The notes beneath the pieces were generated by a model. The model was not told the origin of the DNA. It was given only the letters and a program-made list of their open reading frames with translations, and ran no database searches. Positions 1 through 11,331 of a stretch of 64,000 bases of DNA are shown here, one piece after another. The DNA comes from Pomphorhynchus laevis (taxonomy: Eukaryota; Acanthocephala; Palaeacanthocephala; Echinorhynchida; Pomphorhynchidae), in contig WNNJ02000794.1 of assembly GCA_012934845.2 (NCBI GenBank), positions 186,001 to 250,000 on the forward strand, given 5' to 3'. A program made the translations under genes and the position numbers. Each line of letters opens with the position of its first letter. Position 1 is the first letter of the stretch.

Positions 1-1720
1 AGGTTAAGTTTATATAAATGGCTCTTGGTTGCTACAATTGTACATTTCGTTCTTGGTTCGATACATAGAGATAAAACAGCATCGCCAACAAGGTTCTCTA
101 GAGAAAAAAATTTTAGTCTTTTCACTACACACTTGAACAAGTTTAATACCAAAGAGAAAATTTATCTCGCAAAATTTATTTAAAAAAATTCTTTTGATTA
201 ATCTTTTGTACTGCCTGACTATATACAAATGGCTTGGTTTGAATATAAACCGAGCCATTTACTCATTTTTGACATTTAACCAACTTCTTGATTTCCCGAA
301 TTTAAACTTTTTCGGTAATGACAACATCGATAGTTTTTGTAAATATCTCTAGGACCCTGATTTCTTGCTATTAGATACTCAAATATTATAATAGAACGGT
401 AATCATTTTTCGAGAAATGAGAAGCAATGCGAAGGTCACAACTTCAACTATGAAGAAGATTGATGCAATTAAATCAATTTCTACTGATAAACAATAAAAT
501 CAACTAGGATTGTACCATTTTATTCAATTAAAAAGAGGAATTTAGGTATAATCATATGATTACCAATATAATCAATATCTTATTTTATAAGATAATCAAT
601 TTGATAAGATGACTATATATATTAATATAATATTAATTATATTAATAATTCGCGAAAAGTTAAATTAAAATTGATTAAATATTATATAAATAATATAAAA
701 ATATATATTTAAATATAGATTTAAATAAACTTGAATGCGCACTAATAATTAAGAATCACACTTATAATTAAACTTACAAAATTGCTTTATATTATTTCTG
801 TCGAAATATAATTTATTTAAAACTTCTAACATGATTTGTAACAAATAACATATAGTAAAGTAAAAATAATAAAATTATCATTTAAATAATTAAATTTAAA
901 TAATATTAAATTAATTATTATTAAAATTATTATTTAATAAATAATTATTTCATGCGTATGTTAAAATTATTAGTAAATAAATTCTGAATAATTAATTATA
1001 AATATTGTTCAAGCTTCAAGAAAGCGTTTCGCCTCGCACAACAAAGAAATATAAACAAATCTTCTTCAATCGATGTGAATGAAGAAGATAGATATCTTCT
1101 TCAAATACAACGTGAATAAATCTGATTTGATGAAAACATTACTCTTTCGTTATCTCGAAAATTTCATCTAAATAATATTAAATTATAATTACTTTTTGTT
1201 ATAATTTTGTTTTAAAACTTGATCTAATGAGTGAAGGGAATTAGAAAATAATATAATATATTATAATATAACGTAATATTAAATTAAATAATATTATATT
1301 TTTGAAAATAATAAACAAAATTTAATGTTATGCAAATAATGTTATATTTCCATAAGTTATATATTTTCATAAGCAGCAAAACTGTTCATTGAAAAGGCCA
1401 CATTACGATTTGTATTAAGTAGCCCTTTTATTTGATGATTAGCTGAAACATTAAATTAGCAAGCTTACGACACAGCTGCATCCCTCTAAAGTTCAAATCC
1501 GATTAAAAACATTGCAAACTTGGTTAATCATCTTCTTAATGTGAAGTGTATATTACTTAATGTTAATATTACTTCATTAATTCACATGCCATTACAATTA
1601 ATATTACCGCAGTAAATTTTAAACCAATCACTAGTCAATCATTAATCAAAGGAATTTTTGGAGTACAAATTATAATGCAATAATACTAAATACGTTAACA
1701 TACCATTAAATATTAGTACA
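1..1720. other. AT-rich stretch without a recognised gene
   Basis: Mostly A/T with many short A/T palindromes. The few open frames on either strand lack a recognisable domain or biased composition. A less AT-rich island at about 1010-1150 shows no convincing exon. Confidence 0.6.
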
Positions 1721-1724
1721 TGTA

Positions 1725-1985
1725 TAAAGGCCGAAGAATAAGATCCGAACACTGATGTTACCCCTGATGATTTATATTCCTTATTCTACTACATCGTCTC
1801 TTATTAGTCAATTTATAACAATTGCCTTTTATTCCAAATTTCAATTTTAAATTTTAACTTGATATAAATTCTATAAAATTATATATAACCATTATTTATT
1901 ATTTAATTATTTGAATTTTATTAAACATTTTTACTTAAGTAATAATATAAAATGCTTAAACTCCGTTTGCTGATCTTATTTACAA
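1725..1985 (+). repeat. Diverged copy of the Penelope-linked satellite unit
   Basis: This stretch follows the order of the unit tandemly repeated at 51.4-56.3 kb: a GGCCGAA word, a CTGATGATT word, TTATTAGTCAATT, then a run of A/T ending in a degenerate form of the GTTAGCTGATTTGATT box. It is clearly older than the array units, with many substitutions. No coding capacity is seen. Confidence 0.6.
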
Positions 1986-2394
1986 ATTTGAAGAAGCTGT
2001 TATCCCTGGTTTGTTTAACTCTATGAATTCTTCATTTTGTTTAATTTTTTGTGAGCAGACTGAATAGCCATATAGGCTTTGTCTTATATATAATAATATT
2101 TTTATACAAAAAATTATTATCATTACAACTTTAAAAAGAATGTTACCTGTAAAAAAATGTTAATATTGAATTTATGCTTTGAATGCCATCCGCAAAGTCA
2201 TTCATAAAGCTTTCTGAATTGCATAGCTAATACGTATGCGAATGTTGGTAATCCGAATATCTTAGTTGACGATTATGTGAGACTTTACTTACCATTTTAC
2301 GTAATAGATTGTCTAGTTATATTCGGATACCTGATGCTGTCGAAATTATTGCTGAAATGAATTCTTCTGATTCGACAATGTGTATTCTTTCTTT

Positions 2395-2575
2395 TTTGCA
2401 GTTTTGTGGATGGCATGATATACATATGTGGATTTGGGCTTAGATTAGGAGTATGAAGGAGCTAAATGGTTGAGTACACAAACTTCGAGGTACGACCGAC
2501 AAGCTACTCTCTCCAAAGATAATACATACAATGTCCATGCGTACTGACCTGTCTCGAGTTGTTGAACTAGTCATA
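2395..2575 (+). pseudogene. Kelch-repeat gene relic
   Basis: After a strong acceptor-like tract (TTTCTTTTTTGCAG) one frame reads VDGMIYICGFG, which resembles the start of a kelch blade. After frame changes and stops, TTDK and MSMRTDLSRVV follow, as in the end of a kelch repeat of KLHL proteins. Upstream (about 2240-2380) short frames could be remains of a BACK region, but this is weak. The blade is broken by at least two frame changes, so it is either a pseudogene or several tiny exons. Alternative: chance similarity, since only about 50 residues support the call. Confidence 0.3.
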
Positions 2576-2665
2576 AATTTTATGTTATATGTGATTGGTT
2601 GCAACTATATTTCCTTTTCAACTTTTGGATGATTGCGTAGTCTTAAAATTGTTCCACCGCCAACT

Positions 2666-3160
2666 CTACATGATAGTGTATGCTTCACATTTAGATGTAA
2701 CTATTAAATAAAGCAAAACACAATGTGAAACACGGTTATTCATTACTAGAATATCGTCCATGTAAAAGCTCGTTGAGCACGCAAACAACGGATATAATGC
2801 CAGAACGTGTCGTAGAATGGAAATAATAATTTTCGGAGAAACATTTAGACCAAAACCTAATTTCGTTAAGGTGTAGTTGCAACCATTATACTTGACGATT
2901 TGATATTTCCACATGGATGAAAAGGAATTTGAAAGTAAACAGAGCGAAGATCGAGTATACTTATATTGTTTCCTGTTTGACGCCATTCTCTTATAGTGTT
3001 GAAGCACACTTGACATTCAGCTGAATGATTTGTCACGAACGAATTTAGTTCACGAAAGTCCAATATCGGTCCTACTTTGTTCTTGTTAACATTTATAATA
3101 GCCATTAACGGAATGTATCTATTTATTTCGCCGTAGTAAGATTTCAACCAACCATTTTCT
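2666..3160 (-). pseudogene. LTR-retrotransposon reverse transcriptase remnant
   Basis: On the minus strand, VGPILDFRELNSFV, an IREWR stretch and ISILDLRSVYFQI form the first RT motifs. In another frame, LTKLGFGLNVSP and FYMDDILVMNN (the YMDD-type catalytic box) follow. This is the layout of a Ty3/gypsy-like pol gene of the type with a LDFRELN box. A frameshift near 3000 separates the halves and stops occur, so it is dead. The protease and gag zinc knuckles lie upstream on the same strand in the right order. Confidence 0.7.
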
Positions 3161-3337
3161 ATCTACATATTTACCTCATTATCAAACACGTGGACAATGC
3201 CTTGGCAAACTTAGTATTGCGATACCCGATTATGCAATGATGGTTCCGAATCCTCCAATTACATCTCACCTTTCAAGACCCTTTAAAGAATTTAGCCGAA
3301 AAATTCTTATCGATCACCACATTTTTGTGTTTCTTTG

Positions 3338-3715
3338 CTACCTGATATATTGATGAAAAAGTTGTGCTGTGCTTGATTGATTTTCAAAACCAACAATCAG
3401 ACTTACCGGTTTCACACAGCAAGTTTTCGTAACGTTTAGACATTTGATTGTTATAATTCCAATTTGTTCAATGAAATCGATACAAAGTAAGACATCGTAA
3501 TTTGCGACTAAGCAATCTGATACTAGCACAGTAAGATGTAATTCTTGACCATTGAACGAAAATTTAGCTCCGACTTCATCGCAATAATTTTTTTCACCGC
3601 TCATCATTTGTACTGACCTTTTAACAAGACGTCGCGTCGTATCATAAGTCAAAATATCCCGTCGAACGATAGTCTGAGAGCAGCCAGTATCGATAAGTCA
3701 ACGTACTGAACTATT
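3338..3715 (-). pseudogene. LTR-retrotransposon aspartic protease remnant
   Basis: The minus strand encodes LIDTGCSQTIVRR, a retropepsin DTG active site. It is followed about 70 residues later by YDVLLCIDFI, which matches the conserved C-terminal LLG-D segment of retropepsins with Gly replaced by Cys. The reading frame from the DTG to about 3338 is open, and the RT remnant lies downstream. The element has no visible LTRs in this window. Confidence 0.6.
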
Positions 3716-3784
3716 ATTGATAACGATTTCGATTGTTGGTAACGAAGTTCGTTTTAGAGGAATATCAGATACTTCGCAAATTCA

Positions 3785-3960
3785 CATTCCTCTTGTGAGT
3801 TTTTTAAACCCAACTTTGGACATAGTGGCCGAATGTGTCAATTTTCACCACAGTGATAGCAGATCAAATACTGTCGACATAATGGACACGTCTTCCTTAA
3901 ATGGCCTGGCTTTCCACAACCAAAACATCGTCGAGTTAAACTATCCTTATCACTAGGATA
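3785..3960 (-). pseudogene. Gag-type double zinc knuckle of the same LTR element
   Basis: Two CCHC knuckles in tandem on the minus strand: CFGCGKPGHLRKTC and a second starting CYHCGEN. In the second, a TGA stop stands where Trp is usual before the His. This places a nucleocapsid domain directly upstream of the protease, as in Ty3/gypsy-like gag-pol. It is a relic, and nothing upstream could be assigned to matrix or capsid. Confidence 0.6.
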
Positions 3961-4214
3961 TCCATAACATGTTTTGACACACAAACCATTCCACGTTTTA
4001 AATTTACTCATCGTTTTTGAATACGAAACTCATGAGTGCCTTTATTGTCCTGCACATTACAAGCCGGTCAATGTTTTACAGTAACAAATTGAAAGAACAT
4101 GCAGCACAATCCGCTATCCTGATTATTATTAAAACTGACTAATGAGTAAATTTCAAAACGATTCACGATTATAAAAATAATGTCAGTGGCAATTATCGGG
4201 GATCAGAGCGCTCA

Positions 4215-5275
4215 ATGGAAACCATTATTCCTGCTGCAGATAAAAAGATAAGTGGTGTTTCTTCTCAGTTTTTGGTATTGAGCACGGAGGGAGAACTACC
4301 TCCTGTGCCAAAATTAGTAAACATTGTTATAGTGAAACTTCTACAACCTTTCGAAATACAGAACCTTTTTAATAAGTTCCTGAGAGAGTTTACTGTTGCT
4401 TACAAAAATAGAATTTTGTTTAATAAGATAATTCGAGTCTGAGGTTCGCATTTACTTCTGCACCTCAGATATCGCGGCAGCCTATTTGGAATTTTTCGAG
4501 AAGAACTTAACAGATTACGGAACAACAACTTTCAAGCCTATTCAGGCTTCTTTAAAAAATTTTTTCCCGCCCTTCATGTCAGAGGAAGATGTAAGGGCTC
4601 TAGAATCTACTTATAAAGTACATAATATACGTTTTATCACGGGCAGAAACGGCCTATAAATACCAATTGCCTTTTGCTCAACGTCGGTTGACCGGGCTGA
4701 ATGTATATCAAACAGTACTTGTAACCCCTTTCTGGGGTACAATTTGTCATTCACACTTATAGACTCCGACAACGTACCCCTATTGTAATGGATGCCATCA
4801 ATCGGGGCATTGGGCTTCTACTTACGATCGGCCCCGGACATGTGGCGTCTGTGGATCATATGATGCCCATTCAGGGAAGTGTGCATTGCCTCCCCATTGT
4901 TCTAACTGCGGCGGTAAACATCATTATTGGTCCATAAAATGTAGATACTTTAAAGACTGCAAGAAGCGGCATTGTGGATCACCCTGCAAGACGGCCAACT
5001 TCGCTGATACATGCTTCGTTAATAAATCTAACGATATTAAAATGAAAAACTATGATATCATTAAGCTTATAGATGCTAGGCACCAGGCCAATATGAACGA
5101 GATGCTAACTTTAACTCAATACCTTGTGGCTAAGTTTGAGAAGTTACGTTCTCCTCCAACAAAGAATATTACGATGTACTCAAAGAAAGCCCCGTCTTCA
5201 AAGGAGCGAAATGCTTTTAAACAGAGTTTGGACTCTTTAAAGTTGGCCAAGAAGGATGATAATGGCTGAGAGGTA
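4215..5275 (+). pseudogene. Non-LTR retrotransposon copy A, ORF1 (gag-like, zinc knuckles)
   Basis: Three frame segments give a gag-like protein. The N-terminal part includes GELPPVPKL, also present as ILPPVSKL in copy B at 15.8 kb. A central part includes CNPFLGYNL. The C-terminal cysteine clusters include CGVCGSYDAHSGKC and CSNCGGKHHYWSIKC. The first knuckle has lost its last Cys (Tyr instead). A basic tail follows to 5269. Such ORF1 proteins bind the element RNA. At least two frameshifts and internal stops make it inactive. ORF2 starts about 130 bases downstream. Confidence 0.75.
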
Positions 5276-5407
5276 GCGGCAGCCTCCTTGGGAAATGAAG
5301 ATATAGCAGGTAAGCAAATGATTTATTCTAGTTTCGCCGGTTGTGGGAAGGGCTTCAACCTCTGGTCTGGGCTCGAGGGGGCATCCCACACCAGCTGACG
5401 TAACACA

Positions 5408-7765
5408 ATGCAAAGTAGTCAAGAGCCTTTTTCATTATATATCCTGCAGTGGAATTCGGGAGGTGCTTCCGCCCTTAGTATCCTATCTGGTAGAGATGCA
5501 GATGTTATAGTCCTTCGGGAAACGCGGTCTATCCGTCTCCCACAGGACATTACTCGATTTATCCCTAAGTACATTTACACCCACTTTACTCCGTACATAA
5601 CCCCAATTTACTTTTCGTCATCTCAAGGTCTTTTAACCTTAGTAAAATGCTCCTTAAGATCGTTCCTACTTGTAAACTCTTCTTGTCTAGCCCTGGCTTA
5701 TTTAGCTATATCACTCTGTAAGAACTGTAAACGCATCAGTATAGCCAATATCGATATAAGGCCAGAAAAATTCACAAGAATCGTGAGCTACTGGACCGTA
5801 TTTTGGGTAGTGGCTATGGACATGTTACTCGGTGACTTCAACGTCGGAACTGGTCGTTGGATTAATGCAGCACTCCGCAGAGCCAGGAACCACTATCTTA
5901 TTCAAAAACCACCGTCCGCCACATTTCATGGTTCAACAACTAATTATCTCCTCGACATATTACTGCCTCATAAGATGTGGTTGTTGAAACCCATCTGCAC
6001 TGAGCAGTCGCGCCAAAAACAGAGCACCTCTCATGACCTAATTCGTTGGAGGATAGAGGAAGATATGTAGCTTATAAAGAGGTTTCACTTTGATCCCATC
6101 AGAGTGGCTTTATTTCAGGCAGCTATCAAACTCTTCCCCTGAATTGGTAATGGGAGTTTAACCAAATTTAATTCCTAGATATCACTGCAAGCTACCGCGT
6201 TTCTTTCGACTACCTGTAAATGTCGCATTTACAATCCCACTCCAACAAAACTCAAGGTACCGGCTAAAATGCTACACACTCCCAATCTCTTTGTTTCTCC
6301 AGACAGGCCCTCACGAATGAATAATGGAGTTTTAGATATAGACTCCAGCTGAGTAGGGATAAGGCGAGTATTGCTCACCTTAACCCTTCTCAATCTTCTA
6401 TTTGAAGAATATTCAATGAGAAGTTTGTCAGCTGGAAGGATAGAGCCTTCGGTTGGATCGGTAGCATAGGCCTTGACAAAGTTTTGGAGGAGTCTTTATC
6501 CCTACATAATTACGGAGCACCTCAATCTCCCCAACAAATCCCGCCCTGGGGTCACTTCAGGAGTAGGGATCTATTTGTTCCAGATATCCTAAACTCTCTT
6601 GGGGGCCACTTCCGGGCACCTCCAAACTCAACTCGCTAATCTCCACTCGGCTCTGTCAGCTTTTGACAGACAATCATAGAAAAAATTCGCAATCACAATG
6701 TTATTAGCCTCCCCGTCAGATGTTGCTGGCCTCAACATCAGCCGTCGAGTTTTTTACCTAAAAAAGATTGATCACTTTTCCTAAAGATCTCCAGCCCATC
6801 TACATTCAAAACGCCCTCATCTCCATCTACGAAAAAACGCTTGCGCTTAGAATCCGCGATCATTTATGTAGGCATAATTTGATCCCACCCAGTTTTCATT
6901 GGTTTGTCAAAAAGCGCTCGGTCCATTCAGCAATTGGTGAAGTGAATCAGTTTTGTCAGGATAACAGTGATAAGCTTGCTGTGGCTGTTTATCTTGATTT
7001 TTCATCTGCATTTAACCGCATTTCCATCCCTCTGTTATCTCCTCTCTCAGGTATCTCGGGCTGCTTGCGAGAGTTGTTAACAGGGTGGCCATATTGCTGT
7101 ACACCAAGTGGTTCTATTATGTAGACGACAATGATAAACGTCAGTTTTATCCTATTACAGGTGTGCCTCAATGCTCCCCACTTTCTCCTGTCTTATATCT
7201 TGCTGCCTCCATTGTTCTCACAGCTTTTAAACGTGATCATCATCTCGTGGTATATGCTAACGATACCACATCCTTGTTTTTTAGACGCAGGCGCAAAGAT
7301 GTAGTCTCGGACATTAGCCGTTTCAAGATTAAAACACCAGCTTACCCCTTTCAATCCTTTTTAAACTCCGAAAAATAGCTGGTGGTTGTGACGTATGGCA
7401 CCCTTGCCATCAAAAATAAGCTTGAGAGACTATCACTCTCTGCACTATCCTCCATTTTGCAGCCTCAACCTCTCACCATCTTCATGAGTCGAGTAAAATA
7501 TCTGGGGTTTATCGTTACGATGAATTGGTCGGCGAAAAATGACCTGGATAAACTTAAACGTATTCTGAAGAGAGCTAGTTGGGCTCTGAAACGGGCCCAG
7601 CATCTGTCATTGAATGGGAAAACTCAAGTACGCCTTTTGGGAACTTGGGCTATCACAGGATTAGTCTTCTTTTCTAGAGAACGTCCCCCCAGAGCAAAGA
7701 CTAAGGTTTCTCAAGCACATTATCTTGAGATTACCGACCATGATCCGCCTCGACTGGAATCTTAG
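5408..7765 (+). pseudogene. Non-LTR retrotransposon copy A, ORF2 (endonuclease and reverse transcriptase)
   Basis: The N-terminal LQWNSGGAS, then DADVIVLRETRS and LLGDFNV, are motifs of the apurinic-type endonuclease of non-LTR elements. TSHDLIRW stands where SDH is expected. From 6768 the RT domain follows: QNALISIYEKTLALR, KKRSVHSAIGE, VYLDFSSAFNRI (catalytic motif A), GVPQCSPLSPVLYLA and VVYANDT, where the second catalytic motif is YAND instead of YADD. VKYLGFIV is the thumb. Frames shift at about 6070, 7120 and 7380, and 6070-6768 is badly decayed. The 3' end lies near 7890. Confidence 0.85.
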
Positions 7766-8084
7766 GGGGTGAGATACCATGAATGGTTCGGTCGGAAATC
7801 AGCGCGCTGGTGCGTCCGGGATCTCAGATCCCTTTGTACCTGAGGCCGTTAAGGTATAGAAGAATTCAGAAGAAGTTGTTGGCGAATATAGAACGTAGAA
7901 GAATGTTATTTCATCCTACTATGTGATTTTGTGTTTCTTATCAACTTATGTATGTTCTGTTAAGAAAATATTATTATAAAATCCGCTGCCAAATTGATCA
8001 CGAAACTTGACAACATTGTGAGCTGTTGCTTTCACAGTGCTGTACATCGATTCACTATCGCCCCACACACATGTATAAGGGCAT

Positions 8085-8335
8085 GGTATAGCCGAAAACT
8101 GATAACATAGCAGTTCCTCCTAATTACCTCTAATTATTATTCTGATACATCGTCTGTTATTTATTGGTCAGTTCATAAAAATTGATTTTTGTATTAAATT
8201 TCAATTTTAAATTGATATAAATATATATTGTATAAAATTTTTATATAATTATTATTTATCTTTATTTTTAATTTATATATGGTATAGAATACGTAGACTC
8301 AGTTAGTTGATCTGATTTGTTTATTGTGATTCTGT
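8085..8335 (+). repeat. Dispersed copy of the Penelope-linked satellite unit
   Basis: It contains AGCCGAAAACTGATAACATA, CAGTTCCTCCTAATTACCTC, TATTTATTGGTCAGTTCATA and ends with ACGTAGACTCAGTTAGTTGA, in the order of the array at 51.4-56.3 kb. No PLE coding sequence is attached. It begins about 200 bases after the 3' end of non-LTR copy A. Confidence 0.75.
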
Positions 8336-8624
8336 ATTTTACAAATAAATATTGTATTTATATATAATTTATTAACTTAAAGCAAACATTACAATTTTAT
8401 ATTTGAGCAATTTAAGTTTTAGGTTCCTTAACGGTCACTAAATAGCATAAATATTTTCACATTGAATATTATAAAAATTGATTTTTTCATTGAAATTGAT
8501 TAAATAATAAAACGTCTAAGGCTAGAATTAAAAATTATATTTTTACAAAAAAAGATAAATACAAGAGAACGTTTGTCTTCTTCTTAGAGAAATGTCATTA
8601 TTTTAGCAAGACTGGCTGATACAA

Positions 8625-9244
8625 TCAGCCTACCATGTTCTTGTCCTTTGGAGCCGTCGCCAGAATGCTGACAGCATTTCCACGTTGGATGGCGATACTA
8701 ACGTTTTGGAGGAGGTATGAAGTAGCACGTGAATCCCCGGTAACGTGCTTCAATATTTTTCCTATCTAGAAAAAGATAGATCTTTTCTATCTAGGCTAGA
8801 ATTATCATCTTATAAAAAATAATATTTATAATATAATATTATAATATTATAGTATTTAAATAATATTTAAATAATATTAATAAAACGTATATACAAGTAC
8901 ATATACGAATAAAGATAAATAAAAATATATAAATTACAAAATTATCTGAAAGAGACAGCAGATGTCTAAACTTTTGCGTAAAATATAATTTTATTATAAT
9001 TATACCTCCATACGAATTGTGATCCAATCTATTAAAATAGTTGATCGACATTTTACATCCTATCACGATATTTTCGTTGACTATTTGGACAATTCTAATG
9101 GAATCTTTGCACCTAAAGTAAAACAATGATGGCTCCGTACACATGACTCATTGAATACCGAGATTTTGAGTTCACAACTTTCTTTTCAATACTCAATGAA
9201 GAGCTAGATTCGGTCATAAGTGTTTCACTTTGAAAGTCAAGCTG
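8625..9244 (-). CDS. Three C-terminal exons of an unrecognised spliced gene
   Basis: Proposed exons on the minus strand are 9244-9159, 9112-9006 and 8761-8625. The junctions have GT donors (CG|GTATTC, GGAG|GTATAA) and AG acceptors (TTACTTTAG, CTAGATAG). The phases match at both joins: two bases plus one, then one plus two. The joined frame stays open to a TGA at 8625-8627. Visible segments are MTESSSSLSIEKK, CKDSIRIVQIVNENIVIG, GDSRATSYLLQNVSIAIQRG and the C-terminal KDKNMVG. I do not recognise the family. Upstream exons were not found. The phase agreement is the main evidence; the alternative is chance frames in AT-rich DNA. Confidence 0.4.
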
Positions 9245-9599
9245 CTTTAATACAAAAAAATGTATATTTGTAATTTTTAACGAATACATACAGAATCAGA
9301 TGTGGAAATGTTGCAATGGTGAAATCCTCCCATTACATTTTCGTATTCCTCAAACAAATTTGTCATTTTCAAACAAGATTTGATCCCCAAGTTTAATTAA
9401 CAAAATATGATATTATGTTAATCTGCAAACCATTTACATAACTGTCTATAAGAACAAGATGTAATTAAAGGAAACAAAAAAGGCGATACAGATTCGCACA
9501 AAAGTGCATTTTATTTGGTTCTAAATTTGATTATAATATCGGAACAATGTTGAACATAAATTTCATTATTTTACAAAATAATTATTAATAATACGCTAT

Positions 9600-9955
9600 G
9601 TAATACGCTATTAGTCGTCACCCAGGCTGATTAGTACGCTAATAATTAGCCTAGATGGGTATCATCAGCTGCTGACCCAGACCTGCATTTCACGTGTAAA
9701 CCATTATTATCGGCTTACTCCGTACACTGGTGCTGATCGGATTTGAACTCAAAACGTCTGTATTGAGCTTCCAGGCTAATTAGTACGCTAAAATTCAGTC
9801 TGGGTGGGTCTCATCAGCTGCTGACCCAGACCTACATTTCACGTTTCGACCCTTATTATCTGCTTTCTCCGTACACTGATGCTGATCGGATTTGAACTCA
9901 GGACGTTTGTACCGCGATTAAACGCTACATCCACTAGGCTAGCTGCTCCAGTTGT
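9600..9955 (-). mobile_element. tRNA-derived SINE, dimeric body
   Basis: The minus strand starts near 9955 with a tRNA-like head. It has a box A-like TAGCCTAGTGGATG and a box B-like GAGTTCAAATCC, the internal RNA polymerase III promoter of tRNA-derived SINEs. A body of about 110 bases follows (GTGAAATGTAGGTCTGGGTC, then CAGCTGATGAGACCC). Then comes a second, truncated head that keeps only box B (GAGTTCAAATCC near 9750) and a second, more mutated body to about 9600. The second copy has lost the GAAAC word. It lies in intergenic DNA upstream of the three-exon gene on the same strand. Confidence 0.75.
9798..9852 (-). ncRNA. Hammerhead-core-like pseudoknot domain of the SINE
   Basis: Read on the minus strand: GGGTC, GAAAC, 11 bases, GTCTGGG, 7 bases, CTGATGA, GACCC, A, CCCAGAC. 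GGGTC pairs with GACCC and GTCTGGG pairs with CCCAGAC. The two helices interleave as an H-type pseudoknot. GAAAC and CTGATGA sit beside helix 1 just as in hammerhead stem II, but in permuted order. The same layout occurs at 19394-19449 and 14374-14424 with different but still pairing helices. That is seen in the sequence; any self-cleavage is only a hypothesis. Confidence 0.5.
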
Positions 9956-9959
9956 GCTT

Positions 9960-11310
9960 GTACACATTTCTTTATTTAAAAGTAAAAATTTCATTATTTT
10001 ACCATCTACTTGCGAGATAATTATTAATAATTATATATCATAGCTTATGAATTAATAAGTATATTTTGATTGAATACTTATTTTTTGATAAAGAAATATT
10101 TTTTATAAAAATGTTAAATATTTTTTATAAAAATGTTTAAAAAGGGACTATTCAATAGCCAAGAAAGAAAATAGTCAAGAAAAAGATAAGTGTTCTGAGC
10201 TTTCTATTGAAAGCTGAGAAATAAAAGTAGGTGCTATTTTTCAAACAGTCGACATACGTACACGATTAAGCTGCACCATCAATGATTCAGATAAAAATTG
10301 TAATCGAAAATAATAAAAATTAAGAAAAGTTTTGCCAGTCAAACTTTTTTAAATAATCGACGATTTATTTTTTTACTTGTTTTTTGCCTAAATTAATATT
10401 TAGTAATTCAGGATTCAAGTATTATTTTAATATTATTTTAATTCAAGTGTTATTTTAATTATTATATTTTAATATAATTATATTTGAAATATAATAGCAT
10501 TATATATTTTGAACTATAAATACAATTATACAATTATAAACTATAAAATAAAACTATACAATTATGTTATAATTGTATTTTAATATAATTATTGTATTGA
10601 TGCGCATATTCACTTCTGGTGAAGAAGGGAATAGGCGCATCACTTTTTTCTTTAAATACTTACATAATTTCTACATAAATATTTTATTCAAAATTTAAAA
10701 GTTAAAGAAATCAATTCAAATCGTTATAAAAATTCAAAATCTGTTAAATAAAATTATCAATGAAAGAAATTACAAATGATTTTTGTGCATCCAATAAATA
10801 TTTAACACAACCATAACTATCATATTACAATCCTGACGTATCTACGAATTTCAAAACAAAAATTTATTAAATAAATTATGTCCTTGTGTAAGCCTTTTCT
10901 AATACATCCTTATATTATCATTTATTTCCTTTATACTTGATTAAATATTATCATATTATCCTTTATATAACACATTCTTGCGTAAGTTTTTTAAGTGAAA
11001 TAGAAAAGTAACAATTAAAGGTTGTATAAACATTTAATTAAAAGTTTGTCTATTATTATTTTTAATAATCTTTTAATTAAAACCTTTAATTAAAAGATTA
11101 TTTAGTCGACTAAATAATCAATAAGTAATTGAACAAGCAATTGAAAATTAAACAAATAAAACAATTAAGTAATTAAACAAATAATTGAATAATTAATTAT
11201 AAGAGCTGATGCATTTTAAAAAAACATTTAAAAATATAAAAATATTTAAAAATATAAAAAACCTAGATATTGCAATTTTTGACATTATATTATTCTTTTG
11301 GGGATAAAAA
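9960..11310. other. AT-rich intergenic stretch
   Basis: No gene recognised. It holds one imperfect palindrome near 10597-10642 (GATGCGC ... GCGCATC arms around a GAAGAAGG centre), simple A/T repeats, and a cluster of TTAATTAAAAG-type repeats near 11035-11100. Confidence 0.5.
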
Positions 11311-11331
11311 TGATTTTATTAACAGTTTAAG

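Noticed and set aside
10-258. 82-residue minus-strand frame at the window start
   Set aside because: No recognisable domain; Cys and Arg residues look random and the frame lacks context.
9700-9955. Functional tRNA gene at 9.9 kb
   Set aside because: Boxes A and B are present but the acceptor and anticodon stems do not pair; it is a SINE head.
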